Assembly (NCBI RefSeq): GCF_020687825.1
Contig: NZ_JAJEWP010000001.1
Location: forward strand, 606,078-670,077
Length of the DNA: 64,000 nucleotides
DNA from: Fluctibacter halophilus
GTDB taxonomy: Bacteria; Pseudomonadota; Gammaproteobacteria; Enterobacterales; Alteromonadaceae
Direction: 5' to 3'
Positions 9,467-17,977 of the stretch are shown piece after piece. The stretch's first letter is position 1, and each line of letters opens with the position of its first letter. The translations under genes and the position numbers were made by a program. The notes beneath the pieces were generated by a model. The model saw only the letters and a list, made by a program, of their open reading frames with translations, had not been told where the DNA came from and ran no database searches.

Positions 9467-9666
9467 TTGCCTGAAACGGTCGTGACATTGCGTATTTAGC
9501 GCTATGCTGTGCAACGTTACGCAGATTCATCGACGGTTAAGATTCTGGCATCTATCCTGCTAATAGGATCTGGTGATGTTGAAGCGCATTTGTGAGCGGT
9601 TCCTCGCAAATTGGCAGTAAACCTGCAAATTGACGCCCGGTGGCGACGTGTAGTTAAGGAGTATTC

Positions 9667-10296
9667 ATGAAAAAGACATTGGTAGCACTAACCCTTTCCA
9701 GTTTTATCCTTGGTGGTTGTGCCGCCAACAGCAGCAACACCCAGAAGGGCGCCGGCATTGGCGCGGTAGTGGGTGCGCTGATTGGCAAGGGCACCGGTGA
9801 TCACGACAAAAGTCGCTATGTGTGGGGTGCAGCGCTGGGTGCGCTGGCGGGTTCTGCGATCGGCAGTTACATGGACAAGCAGGAAGAAGAGTTGCGTGAA
9901 GAGCTGTCCGATACCGGCGTGGAAGTGTATCGGGATGGCGACACCATTCGGCTGTATATTCCGGGCAATATCACCTTTGCTACCGGTGAGTCGCGCATAG
10001 TGTCGGGCTTTTACCCAGTGTTGGATGACGTTGCTAAGGTGCTGAAAAACTACGAGAAAACCCGTCTGAGCATTACCGGTCATACCGACAATGTTGGCGA
10101 GGCGGCGTACAATCAGCAACTGTCGGTAAATCGCGCCAACAGTGTGGCGGACTACCTGGCGCAGTCCGGGGTAAATCCGGCCCGGTTGCAGACCCAGGGA
10201 TTTGGTGAAAGCCAGCCGATTGCCTCTAACCAGACCGTTGAGGGGCGCCAGCAGAACCGCCGCGTGGAGCTGAGCATCCTGCCAATTCGCGGTTAA
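9667..10296 (+). CDS. OmpA-family lipoprotein with glycine-zipper (YiaD-like)
   Basis: A 209-aa lipoprotein. The signal peptide ends in the lipobox LGGC with the acylated cysteine at residue 18. Residues about 28-70 contain two glycine-zipper stretches (GAGIGAVVGALIGKGTG and AALGALAGSAIGSYMD), likely membrane-embedded. Residues about 90-205 form an OmpA C-terminal domain with TGHTDNVG, NRANSVADYL and NRRVELSI, the fold that binds peptidoglycan. The +2 residue is Ala, which favours the outer membrane. Role: cell-envelope anchoring. RBS AAGGAG before the ATG. Its downstream hairpin is shared with the convergent toxin operon. Confidence 0.88.
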   Translation: MKKTLVALTLSSFILGGCAANSSNTQKGAGIGAVVGALIGKGTGDHDKSRYVWGAALGALAGSAIGSYMDKQEEELREELSDTGVEVYRDGDTIRLYIPGNITFATGESRIVSGFYPVLDDVAKVLKNYEKTRLSITGHTDNVGEAAYNQQLSVNRANSVADYLAQSGVNPARLQTQGFGESQPIASNQTVEGRQQNRRVELSILPIRG

Positions 10297-10310
10297 TCCG
10301 GTTTAAAACA

Positions 10311-10334
10311 CAGCGGCGCCTACCGGCGCCGCTG
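10311..10334. terminator. Bidirectional hairpin between the OmpA lipoprotein and toxin operons
   Basis: Perfect 10-bp inverted repeat CAGCGGCGCC-TACC-GGCGCCGCTG between convergent genes. The minus-strand side is followed by TGTGTTTT; the plus side lacks a good T run. Confidence 0.6.
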
Positions 10335-10338
10335 ATGA

Positions 10339-10563
10339 CTATTGTTCCACACGCAAGGTGCTATTGCCGCTGTTTCTGATCTCATCATTGCGATGCAGCA
10401 TCAGGGTTATTGGATGGCCGGTGGTCACGGCCGTACTGTTTCCCCAGCCAGACACGCCATCGTCACGTCGTTGATAGGATGTCGACAGTGACGGCGCGCT
10501 TAAGCGCACGGCGGTGTCGTCTTGAGGTGCCACAAAGGTATTGCCCGGTGCAAGATCTGACAT
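10339..10563 (-). CDS. Small protein downstream of the ClyA-like toxin, unknown function
   Basis: A 74-aa protein starting 22 bp after the toxin stop, with AAGGAG before its ATG, so almost certainly co-transcribed. It is rich in Ser, Thr and Asn, has no signal peptide, membrane helix or cysteine, and ends in a stretch (PITLMLHRNDEIRNSGNSTLRVEQ type) that reads like beta strands. I do not recognise a family. Context suggests a toxin accessory, such as immunity, chaperone or partner subunit, but nothing in the residues shows which. The E. coli and Salmonella clyA loci are not known to carry such a partner. Confidence 0.6.
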   Translation of the reverse strand: MSDLAPGNTFVAPQDDTAVRLSAPSLSTSYQRRDDGVSGWGNSTAVTTGHPITLMLHRNDEIRNSGNSTLRVEQ

Positions 10564-10585
10564 GATGTGATTCTCCTTTTGGGGC

Positions 10586-11494
10586 TTATGCCGCCTGTGA
10601 TGCGGGTGAACGGGCTTTACCGTGACGGTGCATGTAATCCTGACATTGCTGGATCAGCTTGCTGGCAGCCCCTTTCAGTTGTTTGAGCATCAAATCGTCG
10701 TACTCAACAAAGAACTGGGTGGTCTCGGTGCTGGCTTTCATATCGCCAATGACCTGAACTTCTTCTTTGAGTTTGCTCTTGGCATCGCTGATTTGTTGAT
10801 CGGCGGTTTTCACCAGCGCAGTGATGTCGGTAAAGAAGCCCTGTACTGATTTGAGTTGCTTTTGCAGCTCAGGGATCAGTTTACCTTCCACCACACCCGC
10901 CGCGATGCTGTAGCTGATGATCAAGCCGAAAGGACCTGCAATTGCGCCGGCGGCAGCACCGCCATAGGCTTCCTTGCGGATCTTGTCGACCTGAGCCTGG
11001 AAGTAGCTGCTCTTGGCATCAAAATCGTTCGACAACTGGGTGTTCAGCGTGATCAGCTCACCGGCTGCGGCATTAAAGTGTTGCGACGCGGTTTGCAGGG
11101 CATCCTGTGCAACGCCCATCTTGGTGATCCCTTCACCGAGCACTTTGAGCAGAATGTGCTTTTGAGCGGCGGCTTTTTCGGCATCAAACTGCTCAAACAG
11201 CTCCAGATAAGCACTGAGCAGACTGGCTGCCATGCTGCTCCACTCGTAGATCGACTGGGTGGATTTGAAGTAGGCATCTTCGCTGTCCATCAACAGTGAT
11301 TTGACTTTGCCGACCATTGCACCTGCTGCTTTGGAGTAGTGGTCCTGATACTCGGCCAGGTTGTTGACCGTTTCTTCAAAGGTCTTCCAGGGGATTAATT
11401 GATCCAGTCCCTTGTTGTAAAGGTCGATGGCTTTGTCCGCTGCGGTCAGGCTTTTGTCGATAACGGCAACGGCGGTTTCTGCTTCTGTAGGCAT
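10586..11494 (-). CDS. hlyE: Pore-forming cytolysin of the HlyE/ClyA family
   Basis: Alpha-helical pore-forming toxin, 302 aa (E. coli ClyA has 303), collinear over its whole length. Compared from memory with E. coli ClyA, shared segments include LYNKGLDQLIPWKTF (25-39), SSYFQAQVDKIRKEAY (162-177), the hydrophobic beta-tongue AGPFGLIISYSIAAGVVEGK (186-205) that inserts into membranes, and a C-terminal helix with DYMHRHGK. Family members are soluble monomers that assemble into a dodecameric pore in cholesterol-containing membranes. There is no Sec signal, as in ClyA. E. coli Cys87 is Ser86 here, while Cys284 matches Cys285. The ATG at 11494 is chosen over one at 11500 because AAGGA lies eight bases before it. 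First gene of a two-gene operon. Confidence 0.94.
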   Translation of the reverse strand: MPTEAETAVAVIDKSLTAADKAIDLYNKGLDQLIPWKTFEETVNNLAEYQDHYSKAAGAMVGKVKSLLMDSEDAYFKSTQSIYEWSSMAASLLSAYLELFEQFDAEKAAAQKHILLKVLGEGITKMGVAQDALQTASQHFNAAAGELITLNTQLSNDFDAKSSYFQAQVDKIRKEAYGGAAAGAIAGPFGLIISYSIAAGVVEGKLIPELQKQLKSVQGFFTDITALVKTADQQISDAKSKLKEEVQVIGDMKASTETTQFFVEYDDLMLKQLKGAASKLIQQCQDYMHRHGKARSPASQAA

Positions 11495-11518
11495 GATCAT
11501 ATTCCTTGTTGGTTAAAA

Positions 11519-11539
11519 AATGACACATTACTTGTCATT
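11519..11539. promoter_or_regulatory. Dyad in the toxin-gene upstream region
   Basis: Perfect inverted repeat AATGACA-N7-TGTCATT, 25 bp upstream of the toxin start codon. It does not match the CRP, FNR or SlyA consensus known to act on E. coli clyA. An operator role is inferred from symmetry and place only. Confidence 0.35.
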
Positions 11540-11686
11540 GTTCTGCGCCACCGACGGCGTTGCTGGTAGCTGCCACTAGTCTAGGAATGACGGCAGTAGA
11601 GTGTTATTACACGGCATTACAGGCCCTTTACGTGAATACGCGAAGTGCCACTGGATCAGTGATTGTGGTACTCTTGGCGCCGGTTT

Positions 11687-12508
11687 ATGCAGGGGAAAGA
11701 GCGAGTGAAGGTAGGAGCACAGTGGCGATTGCTGACGGTGGGGGACGGCGATTTGTCGTTTTCCCATGCCTGGGTCACTGACCGACAGCATCCCCATCTG
11801 GTAGCCACTGTGTTTGATGATGAGCGTGCGCTGACGGAGAAATATGGCGGTGCCAACATCACCGCTTTGCGCGGCGCGAATATCCCACTGCACTTCGGTG
11901 TGGATGTGACCGAGCCCGAAACGTTCGACAAATTGCCTGAGCGGGCGTTTGACGCAGTGTTGTTTAATTTTCCCTTACTGCCCAATGACGGCAGTGCAGC
12001 CAATCGTCAACGTCAACAACGCGTTGGCGACAGCAATCTGCGCCACCGACGACTGTTGTGGTACTTTCTGCACCACTGTTCCCGCTACTGGCTTGACCCT
12101 GATGGCGCAGGGCTTGCGATGATCACCTCTAAAGCGGTGAAGCCTTATGATCACTGGAATCTTGAGGGCAGCGTCAGTGATCACACGGGCATGCAGTTTG
12201 TGGGTTGTCAGTCGTTTAATCCGCAAGATTTTCCCCGTTACACGGTGCGTAATGTCGATCGCCAGGGCGCCGTTAAGGCCACGGCGTCCGTGTCTTATGT
12301 TTACCGACTACCCGGTAGCGCAGAGCCCGTGGATGTGTTTCAGCCGCCCCGTTGTCGCGAGGCCCATTGCCGGTTGTGTGGTAAAGGGCCGTTTCAGCAC
12401 CCCAATGAGCGTCGTGAACATGAACAATCCGCCCTGCACCAACGGATGCTGGGGTATGAGCATGCCTGGCAACAGTGGCTGGCCTTGCAAGTACAGGAGA
12501 CACAATGA
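11687..12508 (+). CDS. DUF2431 (BMT5-like) Rossmann-fold methyltransferase with C-terminal zinc-finger-like motif
   Basis: About 273 aa. The segment LLTVGDGDLSFSHAW matches the DUF2431 family, whose eukaryotic member Bmt5 methylates uridine N3 in 25S rRNA; FDAVLFNFPLLPND fits the second family motif. The N-terminal part should bind SAM. The last 50 residues hold C-X2-C-X13-H-X5-H (CRLCGK ... HEQSALH), spaced like a C2H2 zinc finger, which suggests nucleic-acid binding. Start uncertain: ATG 11687 or GTG 11705, the latter with GGGGAAAGAG before it. The stop overlaps the next gene by four bases (ATGA). The bacterial substrate is not known to me; an RNA is likely. Confidence 0.75.
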   Translation: MQGKERVKVGAQWRLLTVGDGDLSFSHAWVTDRQHPHLVATVFDDERALTEKYGGANITALRGANIPLHFGVDVTEPETFDKLPERAFDAVLFNFPLLPNDGSAANRQRQQRVGDSNLRHRRLLWYFLHHCSRYWLDPDGAGLAMITSKAVKPYDHWNLEGSVSDHTGMQFVGCQSFNPQDFPRYTVRNVDRQGAVKATASVSYVYRLPGSAEPVDVFQPPRCREAHCRLCGKGPFQHPNERREHEQSALHQRMLGYEHAWQQWLALQVQETQ

Positions 12509-13050
12509 GCGAACAGGCACAAAAGCAAGCCCGTGGTGAGTGGTATGTGGCCAGTGACAAGCCGCTGCGTCAGGCGCGCCTGCGCGCCAAAACCCTTTGT
12601 CATCGGTTCAATGGCCTGTCACCGGAGGATAGCAATGCCCGGGGCAGGGTGCTCAAACAGCTACTACCTTACGCGAAAAAGCCTCACATTGAGGCGCCGT
12701 TTTATTGTGACTATGGTGATCGCATCGTCGCACCCCACGGCGTTTTTCTGAACCATGGCGTGATTATCCTTGATGCTGCGCCGGTGACCTTCGGCGACAA
12801 CGTGTTGATAGGGCCGGGGGTGATCATTGCCACCGTTACCCACCCCAAAGATGCCGGGCAGCGAGCTCAGGGCCTCGAGCAGGCAAAGCCTGTTACCATT
12901 GGCGACAACGTGTGGATTGGCATGGGCGCGAAAATCCTGCCCGGGGTGACAATAGGCGAGGGCGCCATTATTGCGGCCGGTGCCGTGGTGACCCAGGATG
13001 TGGCGGCAGGTAAAACGGCCATGGGAGTTCCTGCACGGGCCCAACCCTGA
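12505..13050 (+). CDS. Hexapeptide-repeat O-acetyltransferase (maltose/galactoside acetyltransferase family)
   Basis: A 181-aa acetyl-CoA-dependent acetyltransferase of the LacA/Maa/NodL group: an N-terminal Mac domain (about 8-60, with ARLRAKTLCHRFN), then a left-handed beta-helix of hexapeptide repeats (VTFGDNVLIGPGVIIATVTHP, VTIGDNVWIGMGAKILPGVTIGEGAIIAAGAVVTQDV). The catalytic His is probably in the THP segment. Start ATG 12505 overlaps the DUF2431 stop (ATGA), so the two are translationally coupled; the frame is open upstream but only inside the previous gene. Acceptor sugar unknown. It ends 6 bp before the stop of the opposing patatin gene. Confidence 0.88.
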   Translation: MSEQAQKQARGEWYVASDKPLRQARLRAKTLCHRFNGLSPEDSNARGRVLKQLLPYAKKPHIEAPFYCDYGDRIVAPHGVFLNHGVIILDAAPVTFGDNVLIGPGVIIATVTHPKDAGQRAQGLEQAKPVTIGDNVWIGMGAKILPGVTIGEGAIIAAGAVVTQDVAAGKTAMGVPARAQP

Positions 13051-13056
13051 GCTGTT

Positions 13057-14847
13057 TCAGGCCCAGAAACGTTTCCACCAGGACTCCTTGAGTCCCAATT
13101 GCTCTTTTAGGGGACCCCGCAGCACCAGCCACGCCGCGGTGCGCTTTACCCGGCCGAGGTTTTGCGCTTTCAGGGTGGTGCTGAACAAGGCATGGATCTT
13201 GTTGTAAAACACCTCAACCTGACGGCGATCCATGTCCTGCATGGTGAAATCGGCGATGTCTTTACCATGGCTCTTCCTGGCCTGTTGTTTGATCGCTTTG
13301 AGCGATTGCTTGATGGCGGCTGCATCGGATTTCAGTTGCGACAGATCGAGGTTCAGCGGCAGTTGGGTATCGTCACCGGCCTCACGTTTATTGATGATCT
13401 GCTCAATCAATCGTATGCCATTGTAGCGGCCCACCAGATAGTCGTGCTCACGCAACTGTTCGCTGAAAAAGCCCATAAACGCCGACAACTGATCGCTGGC
13501 CAGTTCCTCGTCTGAGGAGGTGACGGTGTACACCCGCATCAGCTCTTTGTTGCGCAGGTTGCCGGTCAGTTCCAGCACGCATATGCCGTCAATCCAGGCG
13601 TTGACCAATGCGTCGTTTGCTTGCTGCTCCGCGCTCAGATCGCCAGCGTAAGCCGCGCGCAGGCGCTTTCTTTGCTCCTCGAACTCTGCAGGGGCTTTGG
13701 CATGCAGGGCAACTGCCAACTGTTCGAAGGTGGCCCGGCTGTCGGCCAGTGCTTGTGGCGCTAGTTGCTCCAGAACATCCAGCAGATGGGCGGCGGTGTC
13801 ATCCAACTGATCAACCCGCTGGTTAACTGAGTCGGCGCCCATCCACTCCTGAAAGCGAGCTTGCCAGAACACCGCTGAGGCCATGCGTCCGGCCAGGGTA
13901 GACAGGGGCGTTTGGCTATCGACGGAGAAGGCGTGATCGGCGGCTGTCTCCCGCGGGCTTGGCGAGATATACACAAAGTAGCGATTGGCAAAATCTTCCG
14001 CCGTGTCATCCACCTGGCGGCTGAGTTTCACTGCGGTTCCGAGGGGGTAGTTGTTAAACGCGCCACCGTCCATGTAGACAAAGTCAGTGTCGGCAAAGGC
14101 CACGGCATTGCGATTCTGGTAATCGTAGGCATCGATACCCCCGTGACTGCGTCGCAGTGCGACCGGTGTAAAGGCAATCGGAAAGGCGCCACAGCCGGCG
14201 GCAGCGACAATGATTTGCTGCCATTGCGCCGGGTCAAAATCCGCCTGAGTATTGCCCTGTGGGTTTTTCTTGCTGGCCGTGAGTGTGCGGGTAAAACGGT
14301 CCTGAAAACGGGTTTGGGTAAAGGTACCTTTGCCGAGATTGCCGGTGCCGGCACTGAAGGTCGCCACTTCATAATCCACGCCGTTCAGGTTGGCCATCGC
14401 CAGACCCAGATGAATTGTGGGGGCGGCAGCGGGGTGGGGGCCTTGCCAATTTGTCGACGCTGAGGTGTGCCAGTCGTCAATGATCAACTGGTTAGCGATA
14501 GACATTACACAATCGGTGGACAACAGCGACACGTTAGCCAGGCTCTTACCGGTCATGTCAGGCTGCATCAACCGTTCAATGTTCACTGCTTTAACCCAGG
14601 CCTGATAGCCCCCGTACGATTTGCTGTCGGAAAGACTGTCTGGGGAATACAACAGGCTATAGGTCAACAGGGCGGCCGTCATGCCACCGGCCGACGCGCC
14701 AGTCATCACATCGATGAGGATTTTGTCCTCATCACTGGCACTGCGGTTATGCTGTTCAAAGGCGCGGATGATTTCAAATACACAACCGGCCTCATAGGTC
14801 CCCAGGCTGACGGCCCCTGAGATGGCCATGGCAACGCGTTTTGGCAT
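13057..14847 (-). CDS. Large patatin-like phospholipase
   Basis: Patatin-domain protein of 596 aa, longer than the usual 300-400. The catalytic dyad is intact: nucleophile Ser in G-A-S-A-G (about residue 52, TGASAGGM) and Asp in YMDGGAFNNYPLG (about 273). The oxyanion-hole motif near the N-terminus reads AISGAVSLGTYEAG rather than the common GGGxRG, which fits the patatin-related subgroup with a long C-terminal extension. The C-terminal 300 residues are helical and charged and I cannot assign them. No signal peptide is visible. Expected activity is acyl hydrolysis of phospholipids. It is single-gene, convergent with the acetyltransferase and divergent from the LRR gene. Confidence 0.85.
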   Translation of the reverse strand: MPKRVAMAISGAVSLGTYEAGCVFEIIRAFEQHNRSASDEDKILIDVMTGASAGGMTAALLTYSLLYSPDSLSDSKSYGGYQAWVKAVNIERLMQPDMTGKSLANVSLLSTDCVMSIANQLIIDDWHTSASTNWQGPHPAAAPTIHLGLAMANLNGVDYEVATFSAGTGNLGKGTFTQTRFQDRFTRTLTASKKNPQGNTQADFDPAQWQQIIVAAAGCGAFPIAFTPVALRRSHGGIDAYDYQNRNAVAFADTDFVYMDGGAFNNYPLGTAVKLSRQVDDTAEDFANRYFVYISPSPRETAADHAFSVDSQTPLSTLAGRMASAVFWQARFQEWMGADSVNQRVDQLDDTAAHLLDVLEQLAPQALADSRATFEQLAVALHAKAPAEFEEQRKRLRAAYAGDLSAEQQANDALVNAWIDGICVLELTGNLRNKELMRVYTVTSSDEELASDQLSAFMGFFSEQLREHDYLVGRYNGIRLIEQIINKREAGDDTQLPLNLDLSQLKSDAAAIKQSLKAIKQQARKSHGKDIADFTMQDMDRRQVEVFYNKIHALFSTTLKAQNLGRVKRTAAWLVLRGPLKEQLGLKESWWKRFWA

Positions 14848-15126
14848 GCTTGTCTCTCCAATTCCTGTCCTTTTGAATCACGCATACGCCCCATGATCCG
14901 GTGTTAAAAAAGACTATAGACCAATTTTGTTTACCCGGTTATGCGTCTGCTTACACCGCTAGCGGCTGGTGCGCAAAAAGACAAATGACTGCCGTTCTGG
15001 CATCGTCTATGGTAGAGTCAGCACCGAAATGATTTGGCGTAAAGGACTACACCAAACTGGTACAGGAAGTACAGGGTCCTTTGCGTCTGATTATCTTCAG
15101 GAATCAGTCAACAGGAACCGTATATC

Positions 15127-17820
15127 ATGCAATTTAGCAAGTTTTCTCAAGCCTCTGTTTTGGCTTTCACTACCGCCATTTTATCGGCGTGCGGTGGTTC
15201 AGGAGGCGAGTCGACACCGACTCCGACGTCAAACAGCAAACCGACCATTTCCCCGATGTCTGCGCAGTCCGAAACCGAGCGTGGTGTGATCACGATCACC
15301 GCATCAGCCAGTGACAGTGATGGCAGTGTTACCGATTATCATTGGGTGCAGGTGAGCGGCCCCGATGCCAGCCTTGAAAACGCCGAAACGTCGTCCGTCA
15401 GTGTAGTGCTTCCAGCTGTTGATGAAAGCCAAACCATCGTTTTGGCTCTAACGATAACCGATAATGATGGGGCGACGGCGCGGGAAGAAGTAAGCCTGAC
15501 TGTTGAAGCTGCAGATGCATTGACCAGCAGCGCTTTTACCGACGCTGGACTTGCGGCCTGTTTTAGTGAGCTGGCGATCGCAGATCAGGACGTTGGGCTA
15601 ACGGAACTTGTCTGTGACGGAAAAACCGTAGGGTCGCTGGACGACCTATCCGCGTTACCCCGCCTGCAGCGTTTTGAGATGCATAATGGTTACACCTCAG
15701 CGGGACTCGAGTTTCCAGCCCTCTCCGAGTTGACCCATGTTGTCATGCGCAGCAATGAAATGGACATTTTGCCGGATGTAAGCGAGCTGGCGTTAGAGTA
15801 TCTGGACCTGTCCGATAACAATATTTACCCCTATTACAGCACCTTCAATGTGCCCCAGAAAATAGGCGACCAACCGACACTGAAAACTCTCCTGCTGGAG
15901 AACGCGTTCATAACCTACAGCAATGTGCCATTGGCGCCTTTCAGTGTGTATACCTCATTGGAAACGCTAAGATTTTCACATGTTTATCTTGACTCCACGA
16001 CTGACTTAAAAGCGTTGACTCAGTTGAAAACATTGCAATTGAGCAATATGCGAGGTGGATTGGTTGACCTGAGTATTTTGAGCAGCATGCCGCAGTTAGC
16101 ATCGCTGGATGTGAGCAGCACCAAGGTGGTCGATTTGACCGTGTTAACACAGTTGAGCGCGCTAAAAGAGTTGGATATTTCGAACACCGACGTTAGCAAC
16201 CTTGATCCTGTGTATCAGTTATCGGGGTTGACCAAATTGACTATGTCCCACCTCAATGCTGAAATCGATTTTGACAAGCTTGGCACGTTGACAGAACTGA
16301 CCGACCTTGATCTGTCCAGCAGATCCCTGTCGTCGACAGCGGGCATGTCTTCGCTGACCGGTCTGGAGCGGTTGAACCTGAGTGGGACTAATTTATCCAC
16401 GCTGGGTTTTGTTGAAACGATGTCTGCATTGACGTGGCTGGACATCAGTAACAACGGCCGTATCAGTGATCTTTCAGCAGTCTCAAAACTGACTGCGCTA
16501 AACGGGTTAGATATTTCGGGCCTGAGCAACCTCAGCGATCTGACACCATTGCAGACGTTGACCCAGTTGGAAACATTGTATGCGTCAGATTTATACACCA
16601 GCTACTACAACCCTATTGATGTGTCGGCCTTGTCAGCACTGACATCGCTGAAATTTCTGGATCTGCATGACAATCAGTTGGTCAATGTTGACAGTCTGTC
16701 GTCATTAGCCCAATTGGAGACACTGGATTTATCCACCACCGGATTATCAAACTTGTTTGATATGTCCGGCATGACCGCGCTGACAACCTTGTCGCTGAGA
16801 CGAAATTCGTTGATCGTTGATTTATCGCCATTGGCTGATGCAACCTCGCTAACTTCGTTGGATATCATCGAACTGTCGAATCTGACATCGTTAGACGGAC
16901 TGGAAACACTCACAGCCCTGACAACCCTGTATGCCGGGTACACCGATCAACTCAGTGATATTTCGGCACTCGGACAAATCAGTGGCTTAACGGTGCTGGA
17001 CTTGTCACGGGCTAAGGTTGCTGACCAACTTGACATCATCACCGCACATACCGGATTGCGCCGATTGTCGTTGAGTAACACCGGCTTGACTGACGTATCA
17101 CCGTTACACAGCCTGACCGAGTTGCAGCACCTGAACCTTCAGTACAACACCAACATTTTGTGTGATGATTTTCCTGCGTTGGAAGCTGCGTTGTCAGGCA
17201 CCCAAATAGCGAAATCAAGCGATTGCCTGGAAAAACCCATTGACTTGTCGCTGTTTACTGACCCGAATTTGCACGCCTACATCAGTGATCGAAATTTCAA
17301 AGATGCTGCGGATGTGGACTATTTGTACATCAGTAATAACGGTATCAGCAGCATTGCAGGACTTGAGCAGTTCTACAACCTCTATCGTTTGCAAATGAAC
17401 AGCAACCAAATCAGCGATTTATCGCCATTGAGTGGGATGTCGAATTTGCGCTATCTGAATGCCAATGACAACCAAATAAGTGACTTGTCACCGCTGTCGT
17501 CATTGACTCGTTTGTATGATTTGAGTGTCGACAACAACCAGATTACCGATATGTCGCCGTTGTATTCGCTGACTTATCTGGACGACCTGAGTATAAGTAA
17601 CAACCGGATCACTGCGTTAGATGGCATCAGTGGGATGAGTCGACTGTGGCATCTGAATTTGCAAAGTAATCAGCTATCAGACATCAGTCCATTGCTCGAT
17701 ATGAATCGCGTGCGGTATTTGTTTTTGGGCGGTAATGAGGATATTCAGTGTGCGGACGTCGACGATCTGGAAGCCACTAACTATTACTACACTCTGGATA
17801 AACCGGAACACTGCCTGTAG
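15127..17820 (+). CDS. Leucine-rich-repeat lipoprotein with PKD-like domain
   Basis: An 897-aa surface protein. The signal peptide ends in LSAC with lipidated Cys22, followed by a Ser/Thr/Gly/Pro linker. Residues about 40-130 resemble a PKD/K319-type Ig fold (ITASASDSDGSVTDYHWVQVSGP). Two blocks of internalin-like repeats of about 22 residues follow, roughly 170-655 and 700-885, with repeats such as LTELTDLDLSSRSLS and NNQISDLSPLSSLTRLYDL. Each block ends in a Cys-bearing cap (ILCDDFPALE... and IQCADVDDLE...), so the array looks like a tandem duplication of a capped module. Likely a ligand-binding or adhesion protein at the cell surface; the partner is unknown. Gly+2-Gly+3 rather than Asp suggests the outer membrane. 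Confidence 0.85.
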   Translation: MQFSKFSQASVLAFTTAILSACGGSGGESTPTPTSNSKPTISPMSAQSETERGVITITASASDSDGSVTDYHWVQVSGPDASLENAETSSVSVVLPAVDESQTIVLALTITDNDGATAREEVSLTVEAADALTSSAFTDAGLAACFSELAIADQDVGLTELVCDGKTVGSLDDLSALPRLQRFEMHNGYTSAGLEFPALSELTHVVMRSNEMDILPDVSELALEYLDLSDNNIYPYYSTFNVPQKIGDQPTLKTLLLENAFITYSNVPLAPFSVYTSLETLRFSHVYLDSTTDLKALTQLKTLQLSNMRGGLVDLSILSSMPQLASLDVSSTKVVDLTVLTQLSALKELDISNTDVSNLDPVYQLSGLTKLTMSHLNAEIDFDKLGTLTELTDLDLSSRSLSSTAGMSSLTGLERLNLSGTNLSTLGFVETMSALTWLDISNNGRISDLSAVSKLTALNGLDISGLSNLSDLTPLQTLTQLETLYASDLYTSYYNPIDVSALSALTSLKFLDLHDNQLVNVDSLSSLAQLETLDLSTTGLSNLFDMSGMTALTTLSLRRNSLIVDLSPLADATSLTSLDIIELSNLTSLDGLETLTALTTLYAGYTDQLSDISALGQISGLTVLDLSRAKVADQLDIITAHTGLRRLSLSNTGLTDVSPLHSLTELQHLNLQYNTNILCDDFPALEAALSGTQIAKSSDCLEKPIDLSLFTDPNLHAYISDRNFKDAADVDYLYISNNGISSIAGLEQFYNLYRLQMNSNQISDLSPLSGMSNLRYLNANDNQISDLSPLSSLTRLYDLSVDNNQITDMSPLYSLTYLDDLSISNNRITALDGISGMSRLWHLNLQSNQLSDISPLLDMNRVRYLFLGGNEDIQCADVDDLEATNYYYTLDKPEHCL

Positions 17821-17860
17821 CGTTGTTACTCAACGCGACATCGCTGTCTAGGTGTAAAAT

Positions 17861-17886
17861 AGCCTGCTGTTCGCAGGCTTTTTTTA
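17861..17886 (+). terminator. Rho-independent terminator after the LRR gene
   Basis: AGCCTGC-TGT-TCGCAGGCT with seven T residues, 40 bp after the stop. Confidence 0.85.
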
Positions 17887-17977
17887 CGCTCAATCAATCG
17901 CTGTTCCGATGTGATTTTGGCTGCGCTGTGGCATACTAGCGCCGGTCTTAACATAACGATAACAATCAGGAGTCCTC

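Noticed and set aside
15600..17810. Repetitive DNA that could be taken for a repeat array or CRISPR
   Set aside because: The periodicity is about 66 bp in frame and encodes leucine-rich repeats; there are no constant repeats with unique spacers.
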